A stretch of DNA of 64,000 nucleotides, taken from Streptomyces hyaluromycini (GTDB lineage: Bacteria > Actinomycetota > Actinomycetes > Streptomycetales > Streptomycetaceae). Location of the stretch: positions 62,001 to 126,000 of the forward strand of contig NZ_BCFL01000038.1 of the NCBI RefSeq assembly GCF_002217755.1, in the 5' to 3' direction. The notes beneath the pieces were generated by a model, which ran no database searches, was not told where the DNA came from, and worked only from the letters and a program-made list of their open reading frames with translations. A program made the translations under genes and the position numbers. How positions within the stretch are numbered: position 1 is the first letter of the stretch; each line of letters begins with the position of its first letter. Of this stretch, positions 42,679-51,304 are shown piece after piece.

Positions 42679-43950
42679 ATGAGGCTGACTTTCGAAGATC
42701 GGGCAGTACGGGAGCGGAACCGGCCCCTGCGGGCGCTGGCGGCGGGCTCGGTCGGGAACTTCATCGAGTGGTACGAGTTCGGTGTCTACGGCTATGTCGC
42801 GACCGTCGTCGCCGAGCGGTTCTTCACTCCGGCGGGCGGGAGTGCGGCCGAGGGGCTGGTGCGTACGTACGCCTCGTTCGGGCTGGCGTTCTTCTTCCGT
42901 CCGCTGGGCGCGGCCCTGTTCGGCCGGCTGGCGGACCGGCTCGGCCGGCGGCCGGTGCTGATCCTGGTCGTGGCGCTGATGACGGGCGCGACGGCGCTGA
43001 TCGGCGTGGCGCCGACGTATGCGCAGGCGGGTGCGCTCGCGCCGTGGCTGCTGACGTTCCTGAGGGTGGTTCAGGGGTTGTCGGCGGGCGGGGAGTTCGG
43101 GGGTGCGGTGGCGATGCTGACCGAGTTCGCGCCGCCGGGGCGGCGGGGGCTGTACGGGGCGTGGCAGTCGTTCACGGTGGCGTTGGGGCTGCTGGGCGGG
43201 GCGGGGGTCGCGGTGGGGCTGTCCGTGGTCCTGACGGCGGATCAGTTCGGTTCCTGGGGGTGGCGGCTGCCGTTCCTGCTGGCGTTGCCGCTGGGTGCGC
43301 TGGCGCTGTGGCTGCGGATCGGGCTGGACGAGACACCGGAGTTCCGGGAACCGGCCGGGGGCGCCGTGCGCGTGCCGGTCGGGGCGATCGCGCTGGCCGC
43401 CGCCCGGGTGATGGGCTGGTCGGCGGCCGGGTACACCTTCCTGGTGGTGCTGCCGTCGTACCTCCAGGCCGCGCTGCACACCGGCTTCCGGCAGGCGCTG
43501 CTGGCGACCGTGGTGGCGAACCTGGGGTTCGCGGCGGCGATCCTGCCTGCGGGGCTGCTCAGCGACCGGGTGGGGCGGCGGCCGGTGATGCTGGCGGGCG
43601 CCGGGCTCGTGGTGCTGCTGGCGCTGCCCCTGCTCGGCCTCCTCCAGGACCCGGGGGCCCCGGCCGCCGTGAAGGGGGCGGCCCTGTGCGGTGCGGGTGC
43701 GGTGGTGGGGCTGATGGCCGGGCCGGGGCCCGCGATGCTGGCCGAGATGTTCCCGGCGCGGGCCCGCTGCACGGGCCTCGGACTCGCCTACGCGCTGTCC
43801 AATGCCGTGTTCTCGGGCTGTGCGGGCCTCATCATCACGGAGGCGGTGCGGCGCACCGGGAATCTGGACGTTCCGGGCTACTACGCGGCGGCGACCTGCG
43901 CGGTCAGCGTGCTCGCGCTCGTCAGGTCACCGAAGAGGAAGGCGGGTTGA
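42679..43950 (+). CDS. MFS permease of the metabolite:H+ symporter type
   Basis: 423 residues, 12 membrane helices. SVGNFIEWYEFGVYGYVATVV and RLADRLGRRPVLI (the MFS loop 2-3 signature) and LRVVQGLSAGGEFGGAV point to the MHS subfamily, which includes proline/betaine, alpha-ketoglutarate and shikimate importers. The second half contains SDRVGRRPVML, the repeated signature. Start ATG 42679 after GGCAGGGA. AnmK begins four bases after its stop, suggesting that the substrate could be a wall-derived sugar acid; that is inference. Confidence 0.88.
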   Translation: MRLTFEDRAVRERNRPLRALAAGSVGNFIEWYEFGVYGYVATVVAERFFTPAGGSAAEGLVRTYASFGLAFFFRPLGAALFGRLADRLGRRPVLILVVALMTGATALIGVAPTYAQAGALAPWLLTFLRVVQGLSAGGEFGGAVAMLTEFAPPGRRGLYGAWQSFTVALGLLGGAGVAVGLSVVLTADQFGSWGWRLPFLLALPLGALALWLRIGLDETPEFREPAGGAVRVPVGAIALAAARVMGWSAAGYTFLVVLPSYLQAALHTGFRQALLATVVANLGFAAAILPAGLLSDRVGRRPVMLAGAGLVVLLALPLLGLLQDPGAPAAVKGAALCGAGAVVGLMAGPGPAMLAEMFPARARCTGLGLAYALSNAVFSGCAGLIITEAVRRTGNLDVPGYYAAATCAVSVLALVRSPKRKAG

Positions 43951-43954
43951 GACG

Positions 43955-45097
43955 TTGCTGGTGATCGGCCTGATGTCCGGGACGTCCTACGATGCGGTGG
44001 ACGCGGCGGCGGCCGAGCTGCGGCTGCTGGACGGCACGCTGCTGCTGAAGCCGCTGGGGATGGTGAGCACGCCGTACGACGAGGAGCTGCGCGAGGCGCT
44101 CGCGGGGGCGTTGCCGCCGGCCGCCGTGCCGCTGGCGCGGGTGTGCCTGCTGGACACCCGGATCGGGCAGGCGTTCGCGGCGGCCGCGGTCCGGGCGAAC
44201 CGTGAACTGTGCGGCGGGCGTGCGGAGTTGCTGGCCTCGCACGGACAGACGGTCTACCACTGGGTGGCGGACGGCCGGGTGCACGGCACCCTGCAGCTGG
44301 GGCAGCCCGCCTGGATCGCAGAGGCGACCGGGCTGCCGGTGGTCGCCGACTTCCGGCCACGGGACGTGGCGGCCGGGGGCCAGGGCGCTCCCCTGGTGAG
44401 CCTGGTCGACCTGCTGTGGCTGCGCGGGCGGCCGGGGACACCGGTGGCGCTGAACATCGGCGGGATCGCCAACCTCACCGCGCCCGACGGCACGGCCTTC
44501 GACACCGGGCCCGGGTGCGCGCTGCTGGACGCGGCGGTCCGGGAGTTCACCGGCGGGCAGCTGGCGTACGACGTGGACGGGGCGCTGGCGGCGCGCGGCC
44601 GGCCGTTCGGACCGCTGCTGGACCGGCTCCTGGAAGAGCCGTACTACGCGCTTCCCGCGCCCAAGACGACCGGCAAGGAGCTGTTTCACGCCGAGTACTG
44701 GCGAGCCGTCGAGCGGCTGCCCGCCGAGGACGCGCTGGCGACTCTCACCCTGCTCACCGCGCAGACGGTGGTGGACGCGGTGCGCGGCCTGGACGCCACA
44801 GAGGTGATCGCCTCGGGCGGCGGCACCCGCAACCCGGTGCTGATGGCGATGTTGCGCACCAGGCTGCGGGAGATCCCGGTCCGCGTCTCCGACGAGCTCG
44901 GTCTGCCCGCGGCGGCGAAAGAGGCGTACGCCTTCGCGGTGCTCGGCTTCCTCACCGCACACGGCCTCGCGGGCACGGTCCCGACCGCCACCGGCGCCCG
45001 CCACCCGAGCATCCTGGGCTCTCTGACCCCCGGCCGCAACGGCCTGCGCCTGCCTCCGCCGGCACCGGGGCCGCCGGTGCGGCTGCGGATCGAATGA
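43955..45097 (+). CDS. anmK: Anhydro-N-acetylmuramic acid kinase
   Basis: 380 residues. TTG 43955 is preferred as start (AAGGCGGG eight bases upstream, GLMSGTS motif near the N terminus as in the family); GTG 43961 is the alternative. GLMSGTSYDAVD is the phosphate loop; HGQTVYHW, ADFRPRDVAAGGQGAPLV, LNIGGIANLT and ASGGGTRNPVLM are conserved family blocks. It opens the 1,6-anhydro ring and phosphorylates MurNAc released from peptidoglycan turnover. Cotranscription with the permease is likely. Confidence 0.93.
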   Translation: MLVIGLMSGTSYDAVDAAAAELRLLDGTLLLKPLGMVSTPYDEELREALAGALPPAAVPLARVCLLDTRIGQAFAAAAVRANRELCGGRAELLASHGQTVYHWVADGRVHGTLQLGQPAWIAEATGLPVVADFRPRDVAAGGQGAPLVSLVDLLWLRGRPGTPVALNIGGIANLTAPDGTAFDTGPGCALLDAAVREFTGGQLAYDVDGALAARGRPFGPLLDRLLEEPYYALPAPKTTGKELFHAEYWRAVERLPAEDALATLTLLTAQTVVDAVRGLDATEVIASGGGTRNPVLMAMLRTRLREIPVRVSDELGLPAAAKEAYAFAVLGFLTAHGLAGTVPTATGARHPSILGSLTPGRNGLRLPPPAPGPPVRLRIE

Positions 45098-45150
45098 AGT
45101 GTGCCGGATCCTCTCATCCGACTTTCACCCATGCCTCATACGGTGGGGGC

Positions 45151-46191
45151 ATGACGCAGGTGACTCCTCCCGGGTGGTACCCCGATCCCGGGCAGACAAG
45201 TGACGGTCCGGCCACCGAACGCTGGTGGGACGGCAAGGCCTGGACGGAGCAGACCCGGCCCGCCGGGTCGGCCGCCGGCTGGGGTCCCCCGCCGCAGCCG
45301 CCGGCCGACGGGGCGCAGCCGGCGTACCCGGCCGATGGGGCGTACCCCGCGTACCCGGGTTATCCGGGGTATCCGGCGCCGCCGGCGACCGCCAAGCGCG
45401 GGCTGCGTACCGGCGTTGCCGTCGGCATCGCCGTGGCGGTCCTCGCCGCCATCGGGGTGGGCGCGTGGGCGCTCACCAGCGGCGGCGGCGACAGCGGCAA
45501 CCAGCAGGCCTCGCAGCAGGGTTCGGGCGGCCAGGGCGGTCCCGAGGGGCAGAACGGCGGCCAGGGCTTCCCGTTCGGCGGGTCGGGCGGCAGCTCGGGT
45601 TCCGGTGGCACCGACGGGGGCGCGTCGCCGTCGCCGGGCCAGTCCGAGGCGCCGAAGGTCAAGGGCGGCGGCACGGTGGCGGACTCGATCAACGCCATCA
45701 GCATCCCGGTGCCGGACGGCTGGACCGGGCAGGCGCTCAGCTACGGCGCCAACGTCAGCTCCGACGACTCCTACAAGTGCCCGGGCGACACCTCGCAGAC
45801 CTGCACCGCCGGCGGTGCCTACTCGGCGCCCGCGGTGGTGCTGGGCACCAAGGGGACCACGGCCGAGGCGGTCGCCAAGGCGGACATCTCGGCCAACGCC
45901 ACGGAGTCGTACGGGGGCAAGACCTACGGCTCGATCACCTCGCACGAGGTGCTCGCCTCCAAGGCGGTCACCGTGGCCGGACAGAAGGGCTACCTGGTCC
46001 GCTGGAAGGCGATCACCAGCAAGGGTGCCGACGGCTACGTCGAGTCGCTGGCCTTCCCGTCGCCCGCGAACTCCGCGCAGATCGTCGTGGTCCGGTTCGG
46101 CGTCGACGTCGGCCAGAAGGAGTCGATCATCGACACGATCACCAGTGGCATCAAGGTGTCCTCGGGCAGCGGCAGCGGTTCGAACGTCTGA
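45151..46191 (+). CDS. DUF2510 membrane-anchored protein
   Basis: 346 residues. The N-terminal DUF2510 domain (PGWYPDPGQTSDGPATERWW then WTEQTRP, about 7-37) is followed by a Pro/Tyr/Gly-rich linker (YPAYPGYPGYPAPP), one membrane helix (GVAVGIAVAVLAAIGVGAWAL, about 87-108), a Gly/Ser/Gln-rich low-complexity stretch and an exported domain of about 190 residues. Two cysteines (YKCPGDTSQTC) probably form a disulfide. Such proteins are common in actinobacteria; the DUF2510 domain probably stays in the cytoplasm. Function unknown. A strong hairpin follows. Confidence 0.85.
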   Translation: MTQVTPPGWYPDPGQTSDGPATERWWDGKAWTEQTRPAGSAAGWGPPPQPPADGAQPAYPADGAYPAYPGYPGYPAPPATAKRGLRTGVAVGIAVAVLAAIGVGAWALTSGGGDSGNQQASQQGSGGQGGPEGQNGGQGFPFGGSGGSSGSGGTDGGASPSPGQSEAPKVKGGGTVADSINAISIPVPDGWTGQALSYGANVSSDDSYKCPGDTSQTCTAGGAYSAPAVVLGTKGTTAEAVAKADISANATESYGGKTYGSITSHEVLASKAVTVAGQKGYLVRWKAITSKGADGYVESLAFPSPANSAQIVVVRFGVDVGQKESIIDTITSGIKVSSGSGSGSNV

Positions 46192-46236
46192 CCCGGTCGG
46201 ACCGGGTCTGCCCCGGTCCGGTCCCGGAACAGCAGT

Positions 46237-46284
46237 CGGCCGGGTGGAGCGCCCCTCCGCTCAAAGGGGCACCCCACCCGGCCG
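46237..46284. terminator. Strong hairpin between converging DUF2510 and TetR genes
   Basis: CGGCCGGGTGG 46237-46247 pairs with CCACCCGGCCG 46274-46284, and inside it GCCCC 46251-46255 with GGGGC 46266-46270. It stands between two converging genes and can end transcripts from both sides. Confidence 0.7.
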
Positions 46285-46365
46285 GGGGGTGCGCGCCGCC
46301 CCCGTCCCCACGGTGCGGCGCGAGCAGGTCACCGTCCGGTCATCCCGTGGACGGCGGCCTGGGTC

Positions 46366-46980
46366 CTAGGTCAGTCCGAGTGCGGGCAGCGCGACGGCCT
46401 CCACGAACCGGACGAGATAGTCGGCGTCGGCGTACTCGCCGGTGAGCACGGGCCGCACCCGCAGGACGCCGAACATCATGGCGGGCACGTAGTCCAGCGC
46501 GGGATGCCCCTCGGGCACCTCGCCGCGCGCGACTCCGCGGTGCAGGATCTCCTGGAGCGCGGCGATCTCGGGTTCCACGAGCGCCTCGCGCAACGCCTGC
46601 GCCAGTTCCTCGTCCGAGTGCACCGCGTGTCCCAGCGCCGCGAGCAGCTTGGTGTCCTTGCGGGACCAGTCGCCCGCGGCCCGCGCCACCTCGCGCAGGT
46701 CCTCGGCGAGTGACCCGGTGTCGATGCCGACGAAGCGCACCTCGCGCTTGGCCCGCAGCGCGGCCGCGACGAACTGCGGCTTCGTCTTCCACTGCCGGTA
46801 GAGCGTGGACTTGCTGCACCGGGTGCTGGCGGCGACCCCCTCCATGGACACGGAGTCGTAACCGCACTCGCGGATCTGTTCGAGCACGGCGTCGAAGAAC
46901 TCCCGCTCACGCTCCGGCGTGATCTTGGAGCGGCGCGAGGCGGCGACCGTGTCCGGTCCGTCCGCGGCCTGCGACGTCAT
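46366..46980 (-). CDS. TetR/AcrR-family transcriptional regulator
   Basis: 204 residues. The HTH is MEGVAASTRCSKSTLYRQWKTKPQFVAAAL (about residues 46-75), with a C-terminal domain like the TetR_C_11 type (ALVEPEIAALQEILHRGVARGEVP). ATG 46980 at the edge of a region full of GTATCG-type repeats. It is divergent from the PAP2-EamA genes and probably represses both them and itself through those sites. Confidence 0.92.
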   Translation of the reverse strand: MTSQAADGPDTVAASRRSKITPEREREFFDAVLEQIRECGYDSVSMEGVAASTRCSKSTLYRQWKTKPQFVAAALRAKREVRFVGIDTGSLAEDLREVARAAGDWSRKDTKLLAALGHAVHSDEELAQALREALVEPEIAALQEILHRGVARGEVPEGHPALDYVPAMMFGVLRVRPVLTGEYADADYLVRFVEAVALPALGLT

Positions 46981-47075
46981 GTGCCCTGCTCCTCACTCGT
47001 TCATCACGTTCGGATCACTTCCGCCCCGCCCTGCGTTCGGCCGGCGCGGAAACCTACAACCAGTGTGGCCTACGT

Positions 47076-47148
47076 CTATCGATACGCCACTGTACCGGTA
47101 CTCGACCGTATCGGTACAGTGGCGTATCGGTACGCTTTCGTATCGAAG
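47076..47148. promoter_or_regulatory. Large perfect palindrome and GTATCG repeats between tetR-like and PAP2 genes
   Basis: CGATACGCCACTGTACCG (47080-47097) and its exact reverse complement (47112-47129) flank a 14-nt centre. Further GTATCG copies follow to about 47146. Several half-sites spaced in this way are what a TetR dimer, or two dimers, would bind. It is almost certainly the operator region of the divergent TetR gene. Confidence 0.6.
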
Positions 47149-47205
47149 AGTTCGGGCCACCGCCCGGGACTCGGCACAGCACCACCGTCAGTGAGGGGGC
47201 CTGGG

Positions 47206-48000
47206 ATGAGATCCCAGTCCGAGCCTGCTTCAGCGGAGCCGGGCGCGATAGCCCGGCCGCCGCTCGTCCGTGAGCTCCTGCTCGTCGCAGGGCTCTTCCT
47301 CGTCTACAAATTCGGGCGGCAGCTGGCCACCGGCCATACCGCCGAGGCCCTGCACAACGCCCACCGGATCTGGGACCTGGAACGGACGCTGCACCTGCCC
47401 TCGGAGGTCGACGTGCAGTCCGCGCTGCTGCACGGCGACACCCTCGCCCACCTGGCCAACACCTACTACGCGACGATTCATTTCCCGGCCACGCTGGCCT
47501 TCCTGGTCTGGCTCTACCTGCGGCGGCCCGCGCACTACGTCTGGGCCCGCCGGGTCCTCGCCCTGGTGACCGCGGCCGCGCTGGTGCTGCCGTTCACGTT
47601 CCCGCTGGCGCCGCCCCGGATGCTGGCCGCGACCGGCCTCGTCGACACGGCCCGGGTCTACGGCCCCTCCGTCTACGGCCCGCCCTCCAGCGACCACCTC
47701 TCCAACCAGTTCGCGGCGATGCCCTCACTGCACTTCGGCTGGGCCCTGATGGTGGCGATCGGCCTGATCGTCGCCACCCGCTCACGCTGGCGCTGGCTGT
47801 GGCTGCTGCACCCCGCGATCACCCTTCTGGTGATCGTCGGCACCGCCAACCACTACTGGCTGGACGCGATCGTCGCCACCGCGATGCTCGGCGTCGCCCT
47901 GGCCCTGATCCACCCGCCGCACCGCACGGCCACCACGGCCGGGCGCGGCACCCGGCACCTCGTCTCCGAGGAGCCCGCACTGGTGGGGGCGGGCCGATGA
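47206..48000 (+). CDS. PAP2-superfamily membrane phosphatase/phosphotransferase
   Basis: 264 residues from ATG 47206, preceded by GAGGGGGC. About six membrane helices. The catalytic block AMPSLHFGWALMVAIGL (His in the loop) and NHYWLDAIVATAML (second His and Asp) mark the C-terminal PAP2 motifs; this arrangement with YYATIHFPATLAFLVWLYLR is that of inositol-phosphorylceramide-synthase-like PAP2 proteins. It may dephosphorylate or transfer head groups of lipids at the membrane's outer face. Its TGA overlaps the next gene's ATG. Confidence 0.88.
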   Translation: MRSQSEPASAEPGAIARPPLVRELLLVAGLFLVYKFGRQLATGHTAEALHNAHRIWDLERTLHLPSEVDVQSALLHGDTLAHLANTYYATIHFPATLAFLVWLYLRRPAHYVWARRVLALVTAAALVLPFTFPLAPPRMLAATGLVDTARVYGPSVYGPPSSDHLSNQFAAMPSLHFGWALMVAIGLIVATRSRWRWLWLLHPAITLLVIVGTANHYWLDAIVATAMLGVALALIHPPHRTATTAGRGTRHLVSEEPALVGAGR

Positions 48001-48932
48001 GCGCCGCGGCCCTGATCGCCGTCGTCCTCTCCCTGGTCTCGGCCGTCGCCTACGCGGCCGCCGCCGTCGCCCAGGAGCGCCTCGCCTCGAAGACCGACGG
48101 CGCGGGCCTGCTGCGGCTGCTCGGCTCCGGTGCCTGGTGGGCGGCGGTGGGCCTGAACGCCGGCGCGGCACTGCTGCACGTCGTGGCCCTCAAGTACGGC
48201 CCGCTCACCCTCGTCCAGCCACTGGGTGCGCTCACCCTCGTGGCGGCCGTACCGATGGGCGCGCGGGTGGCCGGCCGCAGGGTCACCGCGACGGAGTGGC
48301 GGGGCACCGCCCTGACCCTGCTCGGCCTCGGCGCCCTCCTGGTCACGGCCTCCGGCCCCGCGCCCCATCAGGTGCTGAGCCTCACCGAAGCCCTCGCGGT
48401 GGCCGGTACGACGGCTGCCCTGATCGGCGCCCTCTCCCGCCCCGGCAGCCGCCCGGGCCTGCGCCACGCGACCGCGTCCGGCTTCGCCTCGGGCGTCGCC
48501 TCGGCACTCACCCAGACGGTGACGGTGGCGGCGACGGACCGCTCGGGCCCGGCCCTGAGCGTCGAGGTGGTCGTGGTGGCCCTGCTGGTCGCCGCCTTCG
48601 CGGTCGGCGGCCTGCTGCTCTCCCAGACGGCCTACCGCGGCGGCCTGGGCGCCCCGCTGGCCATGGTCACCCTCTCCAACCCACTGGCGGCGGCGATCAT
48701 CGGCCTGACCCTGCTGGGCCAGGGACTCCAGGGCGGAGTCTGGGGCATCCTGCTCGCCCTGACAGGCGCGGGCCTGGCCTCATGGGGCGTGGTCCTGCTC
48801 ACCCGGGTGACACCGCCGGCCCCGGTCATCGAACTGGACGACGACGAACACCCGGTGGCAGCAGTCCTGGCCCTGGACCCGACCTTGCTCCCCCGACAAA
48901 CACCGGAGCCGAAAAAACTCACGGCCCTGTAG
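47997..48932 (+). CDS. DMT/EamA-like multispan membrane protein
   Basis: 311 residues with about nine to ten hydrophobic segments, e.g. AALIAVVLSLVSAVAYAAAAV at the N terminus and TLVQPLGALTLVAAVPMGA. The PLTLVQPLGALTLV pattern and the inner repeat (APLAMVTLSNPLAAAIIGLTLLG) are those of small-multidrug/EamA-type permeases, many of unknown cargo. The C terminus (about 275-311) is polar. ATGA overlap with the PAP2 gene shows they form one operon under the TetR regulator. Confidence 0.83.
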   Translation: MSAAALIAVVLSLVSAVAYAAAAVAQERLASKTDGAGLLRLLGSGAWWAAVGLNAGAALLHVVALKYGPLTLVQPLGALTLVAAVPMGARVAGRRVTATEWRGTALTLLGLGALLVTASGPAPHQVLSLTEALAVAGTTAALIGALSRPGSRPGLRHATASGFASGVASALTQTVTVAATDRSGPALSVEVVVVALLVAAFAVGGLLLSQTAYRGGLGAPLAMVTLSNPLAAAIIGLTLLGQGLQGGVWGILLALTGAGLASWGVVLLTRVTPPAPVIELDDDEHPVAAVLALDPTLLPRQTPEPKKLTAL

Positions 48933-48933
48933 C

Positions 48934-49006
48934 GCGCCCCAAAGGGGCGCGGGGCTGTATTTGCTGTGCGGCTGCCGCCGCGTGGGCGCGACCAGCCACG
49001 CACCAC
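48934..49006 (+). repeat. Dispersed Streptomyces intergenic repeat, copy 4
   Basis: The hairpin GCGCCCC (48934-48940), AAA loop, GGGGCGC (48944-48950) follows the stop of the EamA-like gene, then GGGGCTGTATTTGCTGTGCGG and CTGCCGCCGCGTGGGCGCG. Same orientation as copy 3, differing mainly in the ATCGATA block. It lies between converging genes. Confidence 0.78.
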
Positions 49007-49052
49007 CCGCAGCCGCCTGACAACAGTCCCCCACGCCCCCTTGGGCGCACTC

Positions 49053-51101
49053 TCACACCGTGATGATCGCCGGGTCGCTGACCCCCGGCTCCCCGTTCTC
49101 CACGTGCCCCGCGAACCGCCGCACAAAGCTCGCGTCGGCCTCGGACGTGACCGTCAGGTCGTACCACCGCTCGCTGTGGTTGAGGTGCACGATGTGCGTC
49201 ACGGTGGCCCCGGCCCGCACCGTGAACGTACGGCCCCGGCCGCCGTACCCGTCGGCCACCTTCAGCTTCACCGTGCCGCTGCCCTTGTTGGTGAAGGTCA
49301 GCTCGATGTCGTCGCCGTGCGGCCGGGCGGTGACCTCGGGTCCTGCCACCTTGCCGGGACCCTGGAAGGTGCGCAGGAAGCCGTTCGGGCCGTGCACGGT
49401 CAGGTCGTACGAGCCGCCCGAGTACACCGAGTTCCAGGTGTCCGAGACGGACTTGCCGGCCTCGGTGGTGTAGCTCCAGGGGCCGTCGGCGCGGTTGTTG
49501 GAGGTCACCAGGAAGGCGGCACCGGCCTGCGCGCCCGACGCGAAGGCGAGCGTGAACTTCCCGGCCGCCGCGTCCAGCGAACCGTCCACCAGCGGGGCGT
49601 ACTTGAGCGGCCGGGTGGGCCGCGAGCCGCGCTCCTGCTTGGGCAGCGCCGGGTTCGCGGGCGGGGTGGGCACGTAGTCGGGGTGGCGGTTGCCGTCCGG
49701 CGGCCGGTAGCCGTCCGTGGAGGGCAGCGCGACCGGCTTGGTGTCCTTGCGGGAGAAGTCGAACGCGGCGGTCAGGTCACCGCTGACGGCGCGCCGCCAG
49801 GGCGAGATGTTCGGCTCGTGGACGCCGAAGCGGGCCTCCATGAACCGGATGATCGAGGTGTGGTCGAGCGTCTCGGAGCAGACGTAGCCGCCCTTGCTCC
49901 ACGGGGAGACGACGAGCATCGGGACGCGCTGGCCGAGGCCGTAGGCGCCAGCGGGGTGGCTCGCGTTGCCCGCGAAGAGGTCCAGGGCCGGGTCGACCGT
50001 GGACTTGCCCTGCGCCGCGGAGGACGGCGGGAACGGCGGGATCAGGTGGTCGAAGAAGCCGTCGTTCTCGTCGTACGTGATGAACACGGCCGTCTTCGCC
50101 CACACCGCGGGGTCGGCGGTGAGCGCGTCGAGGACCTGCGAGACGTACCAGGCGCCGTAGTTGGCGGGCCAGTTGGGGTGCTCGGTGAAGGCCTCGGGGG
50201 CGACGACCCAGGAGATCTGCGGCAGCTTGCCGGCCTTGACGTCGGCCTTCAGCTGGTCGAAGAAGCCCTCGCCCTTGGTCGCGTCGGTGCCGGTGCGGGC
50301 CTTGTCGTACAGCGGGTCGCCGGGCTGGGCGTTCTGGTACTGCTTGAAGTAGAGCAGCGAGTTGTCGCCGTAGTTGCCGCGGTAGGCGTCCTGGATCCAG
50401 CCCCAGCCGCCGGCCGCGTCCAGGCCGTCGCCGACGTCCTGGTAGATCTTCCAGGAGACGCCCGCCTTCTCCAGGCGCTCCGGGTAGGTCGTCCAGCTGT
50501 AGCCGGCCTCGTCGTTGCCGAGGACCGGGCCGCCGCCCTGGCCGTCGTTGCCCGTGTAACCCGTCCACATGTAGTAGCGGTTCGGGTCGGTGGAGCCCAT
50601 GAACGAGCAGTGGTAGGCGTCGCAGATGGTGAAGGCGTCGGCGAGCGCGTAGTGGAACGGTATGTCGTCGCGGTTCAGGTACGCCATGGTGGTGGTGCCC
50701 TTGGCCGGCACCCACTTGTCGTACTTGCCGGCGTCGACGGCGGTGTGCGTGTCGTTCCAGCCGTGCGGGAGGTCCTGGATGAAGGCGAGGCCCAGGTCGT
50801 CGGCGTCCGGGTGGAAGGGCAGGATGTCCTTCGTGCCGTTCGACTGCTTCCACACGGACTTGTTGTTCTGGGTGACCGAGCGGGGGTCGCCGAAGCCGCG
50901 GACGCCGTTGAGGGTGCCGAAGTAGTGGTCGAACGACCGGTTCTCCTGCATCAGGACGACGATGTGCTCGACGTCCTCGATCGACCCGGTGCGGTGGTTC
51001 GCGGGCAGTGCGGCGGCGCGCTGGATGCTGCTGGACAGCGCGGTGAACGCCGTGGTGGCGCCCGCGAGTTGGAGGAATCGGCGCCGGTTTACTTCGGGCA
51101 T
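49053..51101 (-). CDS. Tat-exported phosphocholine-type phospholipase C
   Basis: 682 residues from ATG 51101. The twin-arginine signal is NRRRFLQLAGATTAF at 5-19. The catalytic alkaline-phosphatase-like domain begins at EHIVVLMQENRSFDHYFGTL (catalytic Thr/Asn region and metal ligands), with YHCSFMGSTDPNRYYMW, TYDENDGFFDH and RVPMLVVSPWSKGG following. About residues 470-682 carry two C-terminal beta domains of the bacterial phospholipase C (DUF756) type. It hydrolyses phosphatidylcholine and related lipids outside the cell. Metal-dependent enzymes of this length occur in most streptomycetes, often induced by low phosphate; no PHO box could be recognised here. Confidence 0.93.
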   Translation of the reverse strand: MPEVNRRRFLQLAGATTAFTALSSSIQRAAALPANHRTGSIEDVEHIVVLMQENRSFDHYFGTLNGVRGFGDPRSVTQNNKSVWKQSNGTKDILPFHPDADDLGLAFIQDLPHGWNDTHTAVDAGKYDKWVPAKGTTTMAYLNRDDIPFHYALADAFTICDAYHCSFMGSTDPNRYYMWTGYTGNDGQGGGPVLGNDEAGYSWTTYPERLEKAGVSWKIYQDVGDGLDAAGGWGWIQDAYRGNYGDNSLLYFKQYQNAQPGDPLYDKARTGTDATKGEGFFDQLKADVKAGKLPQISWVVAPEAFTEHPNWPANYGAWYVSQVLDALTADPAVWAKTAVFITYDENDGFFDHLIPPFPPSSAAQGKSTVDPALDLFAGNASHPAGAYGLGQRVPMLVVSPWSKGGYVCSETLDHTSIIRFMEARFGVHEPNISPWRRAVSGDLTAAFDFSRKDTKPVALPSTDGYRPPDGNRHPDYVPTPPANPALPKQERGSRPTRPLKYAPLVDGSLDAAAGKFTLAFASGAQAGAAFLVTSNNRADGPWSYTTEAGKSVSDTWNSVYSGGSYDLTVHGPNGFLRTFQGPGKVAGPEVTARPHGDDIELTFTNKGSGTVKLKVADGYGGRGRTFTVRAGATVTHIVHLNHSERWYDLTVTSEADASFVRRFAGHVENGEPGVSDPAIITV

Positions 51102-51255
51102 GGGTGAGCGACCTCTCATCCTGACGCACGGGTTGGCCGGAACAGGGCGGATTGTGCGCGGTGCGAGTGTTCCAAGGGCATCGAACGTCAGGGAAGGGTC
51201 GGGTGTCGCGGATGTGAAAGTCGGCGGTACGTGAGGTAGGTAGTCGGTAAGGAGA

Positions 51256-51300
51256 CGGCGCCGGCCGCGAGCGGGGGAACGGTGACCGCGGCCGGCGCCG
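51256..51300. terminator. 14-bp perfect hairpin downstream of the I36-like gene
   Basis: CGGCGCCGGCCGCG 51256-51269 pairs with CGCGGCCGGCGCCG 51287-51300 across a 17-nt loop, four bases after the stop codon of the secreted protein gene. Confidence 0.7.
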
Positions 51301-51304
51301 GGCT

